A stretch of DNA of 15,593 nt from Comamonadaceae bacterium (GTDB lineage: Bacteria; Pseudomonadota; Gammaproteobacteria; Burkholderiales; Burkholderiaceae). Each line of letters opens with the position of its first letter. The first letter of the stretch is position 1. The notes under the pieces are model-generated. The model did no database searches. It had not been told where the DNA came from and saw only the letters and a program-made list of their open reading frames with translations. Positions 14,200 through 15,593 of this stretch are shown here, in pieces. The translations under genes were made by a program, and so were the position numbers. The stretch spans positions 1-15,593 of the forward strand of contig CANCCJ010000058.1 of NCBI GenBank assembly GCA_947374535.1, written 5' to 3'.

Positions 14200-15593
14200 T
14201 TAGCTAGCCGCTGGCTCTTCGGAGGCACTGTGCTCGCCTTTGGCAGATTTTTCCTTCTTGGGCAAAGGTTGAATGTCGAGCAATACCGCTTCTTTGTCGT
14301 CGATGTCCACACGCAGGCGACCGCCTTCAGTGAGACGACCAAACAACAATTCATCGGCCAAGGCTTTGCGAATCGTGTCTTGAATGAGACGCTGCATTGG
14401 GCGCGCGCCCATGAGTGGATCAAAGCCCTTCTTGGCCAAGTGTTTGCGCAGCGCGTCGCTAAAGGTGACTTCCACTTTCTTCTCAGCCAACTGACCTTCG
14501 AGTTGCAGCAAGAACTTGTCGACCACACGCATGATGACGTTTTCGTCCAAGGCCTTGAAGCCCACAATGGCGTCCAAACGGTTGCGGAACTCGGGCGTGA
14601 ACAAGCGCTTGATGTCGCCCATTTCATCGCCGGCCGCCCGTGGGTTGGTGAAGCCAATGGTGGCCTTGTTCATGGTCTCGGCACCGGCGTTGGTCGTCAT
14701 GATGAGGATGACGTTGCGGAAATCTGCCTTGCGACCGTTGTTGTCGGTCAGCGTGCCGTGGTCCATCACCTGCAACAGCACGTTGTAGATGTCTGGATGG
14801 GCTTTCTCGATTTCGTCCAACAACAGCACGCAATGCGGCTTCTTGGTCACGGCCTCAGTCAGCAAACCGCCTTGGTCAAATCCCACATAGCCAGGGGGCG
14901 CACCAATCAGGCGGCTCACGGCGTGGCGTTCCATGTACTCAGACATATCAAAACGGATCAGCTCAATGCCCATGATGTAGGCCAACTGCTTTGCCGCTTC
15001 GGTCTTGCCCACACCTGTGGGGCCGCTAAACAAGAACGCACCAATTGGCTTGTCGGATTTACCCAAGCCAGAGCGCGCCATCTTCACCGAGGAAGCCAGC
15101 ACATCAAGCGCCGCGTCTTGACCAAACACCACGCTCTTCAAATCGCGTTCCAGTGTTTTCAGTTTGCCGCGATCATCGTTAGACACATTGGCTGGCGGAA
15201 TACGCGCAATCTTGGCCACGATGTCTTCAATCTCGGCCTTGCCAATGGTTTTCTTGCGCTTAGACGCCACCATGATGCGTTGCGCAGCACCGGCTTCGTC
15301 AATGACGTCAATTGCCTTGTCGGGCAAATGACGGTCGTTGATGTACTTGGCGCTCAGCTCAGCCGCGGCTTGCAGCGCAGCCACGGCGTACTTGACGTTG
15401 TGGTGCTCTTCAAAACGTGACTTGAGGCCTTTGAGAATGTCCACAGTCTCAGCCACAGTTGGCTCGACCACATCGACTTTTTGGAAGCGACGGCTCAATG
15501 CCGCGTCTTTTTCAAAGATGCTGCGGTATTCGGTGAACGTGGTCGCGCCAATGCACTTGAGCTGGCCGCTCGACAAGGCAGGCTTGAGCAAGT
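14200..15593 (-). CDS. clpA: ATP-dependent Clp protease ATP-binding subunit ClpA, C-terminal part
   Basis: ClpA is the AAA+ unfoldase that feeds ClpP, with substrates often delivered by the adaptor ClpS. About 464 residues are visible; the N-domain and most of the first AAA+ module lie beyond the right edge (E. coli ClpA has 758). Counting from the first Met at 15591, the end of the D1 module has FEKDAALSRRFQKVDVVEPT and YINDRHLPDKAIDVIDEAG. The D2 module has Walker A GPTGVGKT (190-197), FDMSEYMERHAVSRLIGAPPG, Walker B LLLDE (256-260) and FRNRLD. IGF (312-314) is the ClpP-docking tripeptide, present and intact. There is no coiled-coil middle domain, which distinguishes it from ClpB. The C-terminus is a charged Lys/Glu/Ser tail. 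A terminator follows the stop. clpS is expected upstream but is outside the window. Confidence 0.95.
   Translation of the reverse strand, partial: LLKPALSSGQLKCIGATTFTEYRSIFEKDAALSRRFQKVDVVEPTVAETVDILKGLKSRFEEHHNVKYAVAALQAAAELSAKYINDRHLPDKAIDVIDEAGAAQRIMVASKRKKTIGKAEIEDIVAKIARIPPANVSNDDRGKLKTLERDLKSVVFGQDAALDVLASSVKMARSGLGKSDKPIGAFLFSGPTGVGKTEAAKQLAYIMGIELIRFDMSEYMERHAVSRLIGAPPGYVGFDQGGLLTEAVTKKPHCVLLLDEIEKAHPDIYNVLLQVMDHGTLTDNNGRKADFRNVILIMTTNAGAETMNKATIGFTNPRAAGDEMGDIKRLFTPEFRNRLDAIVGFKALDENVIMRVVDKFLLQLEGQLAEKKVEVTFSDALRKHLAKKGFDPLMGARPMQRLIQDTIRKALADELLFGRLTEGGRLRVDIDDKEAVLLDIQPLPKKEKSAKGEHSASEEPAAS

Noticed and set aside
14230..15420. 396-codon open frame on the plus strand opposite clpA
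   Set aside because: It is antisense to strongly conserved ClpA sequence and its His/Gln-rich translation is typical of a reversed frame.
1..15593. Mobile element, CRISPR array, phage genes, toxin-antitoxin or defence system
   Set aside because: I found no transposase-like frame, spaced direct repeats, integrase, or short toxin-antitoxin pair; every substantial frame is a housekeeping gene or the antisense shadow of one.

Overview
The window looks like ordinary core chromosome of a betaproteobacterium, most likely order Burkholderiales and plausibly Comamonadaceae. This is inferred from the protein sequences and from the gene order yebC-purD-(acyltransferase)-hemF-nadD-rsfS-rlmH-maf-rng. It cannot be confirmed without a database search. 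Coding density is very high, no stretch over 300 bases lacks a gene, and I see no insertion sequence, phage gene, CRISPR array or defence island.

Layout, left to right. (1) The minus-strand tRNA-Lys(UUU) gene is cut by the left edge and has a good sigma70-type promoter overlapping the end of tcdA. (2) The minus-strand cell-envelope cluster tolB-pal-cpoB is followed by tcdA. (3) A 105-bp divergent promoter region separates tolB from the plus-strand pair msbA plus a family-2-like glycosyltransferase, which overlap by 4 nt. (4) After a 74-bp convergent gap comes a nine-gene minus-strand array, transcribed from about 14.06 kb leftward: yebC, purD, a PlsC-like acyltransferase, hemF, nadD, rsfS, rlmH, maf and rng. 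Its genes overlap or are separated by 26 bp or less. (5) At the right edge is the C-terminal part of clpA, ending in a strong hairpin terminator.

How the genes fit together. TolB, Pal and CpoB act in the periplasm on outer-membrane constriction and its coordination with peptidoglycan synthesis. MsbA flips lipid A across the inner membrane, and the coupled glycosyltransferase may act on a surface glycan. The nine-gene array joins translation and ribosome functions (YebC, RsfS, RlmH, RNase G) with biosynthesis of purines (PurD), heme (HemF), NAD (NadD) and lipid (acyltransferase), plus nucleotide house-cleaning (Maf). ClpA is the unfoldase of the ClpAP protease.

No convincing new multi-gene system was found. 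The points most worth a second look are: an RsfS whose C-terminus carries a 146-residue Lys/Ala-rich, histone-H1-like tail; the t6A-cyclising enzyme gene tcdA lying next to a tRNA that is a likely substrate; four AGTGG/CCACT copies in the tolB/msbA divergent region; and the coupling of msbA to an unassigned glycosyltransferase.
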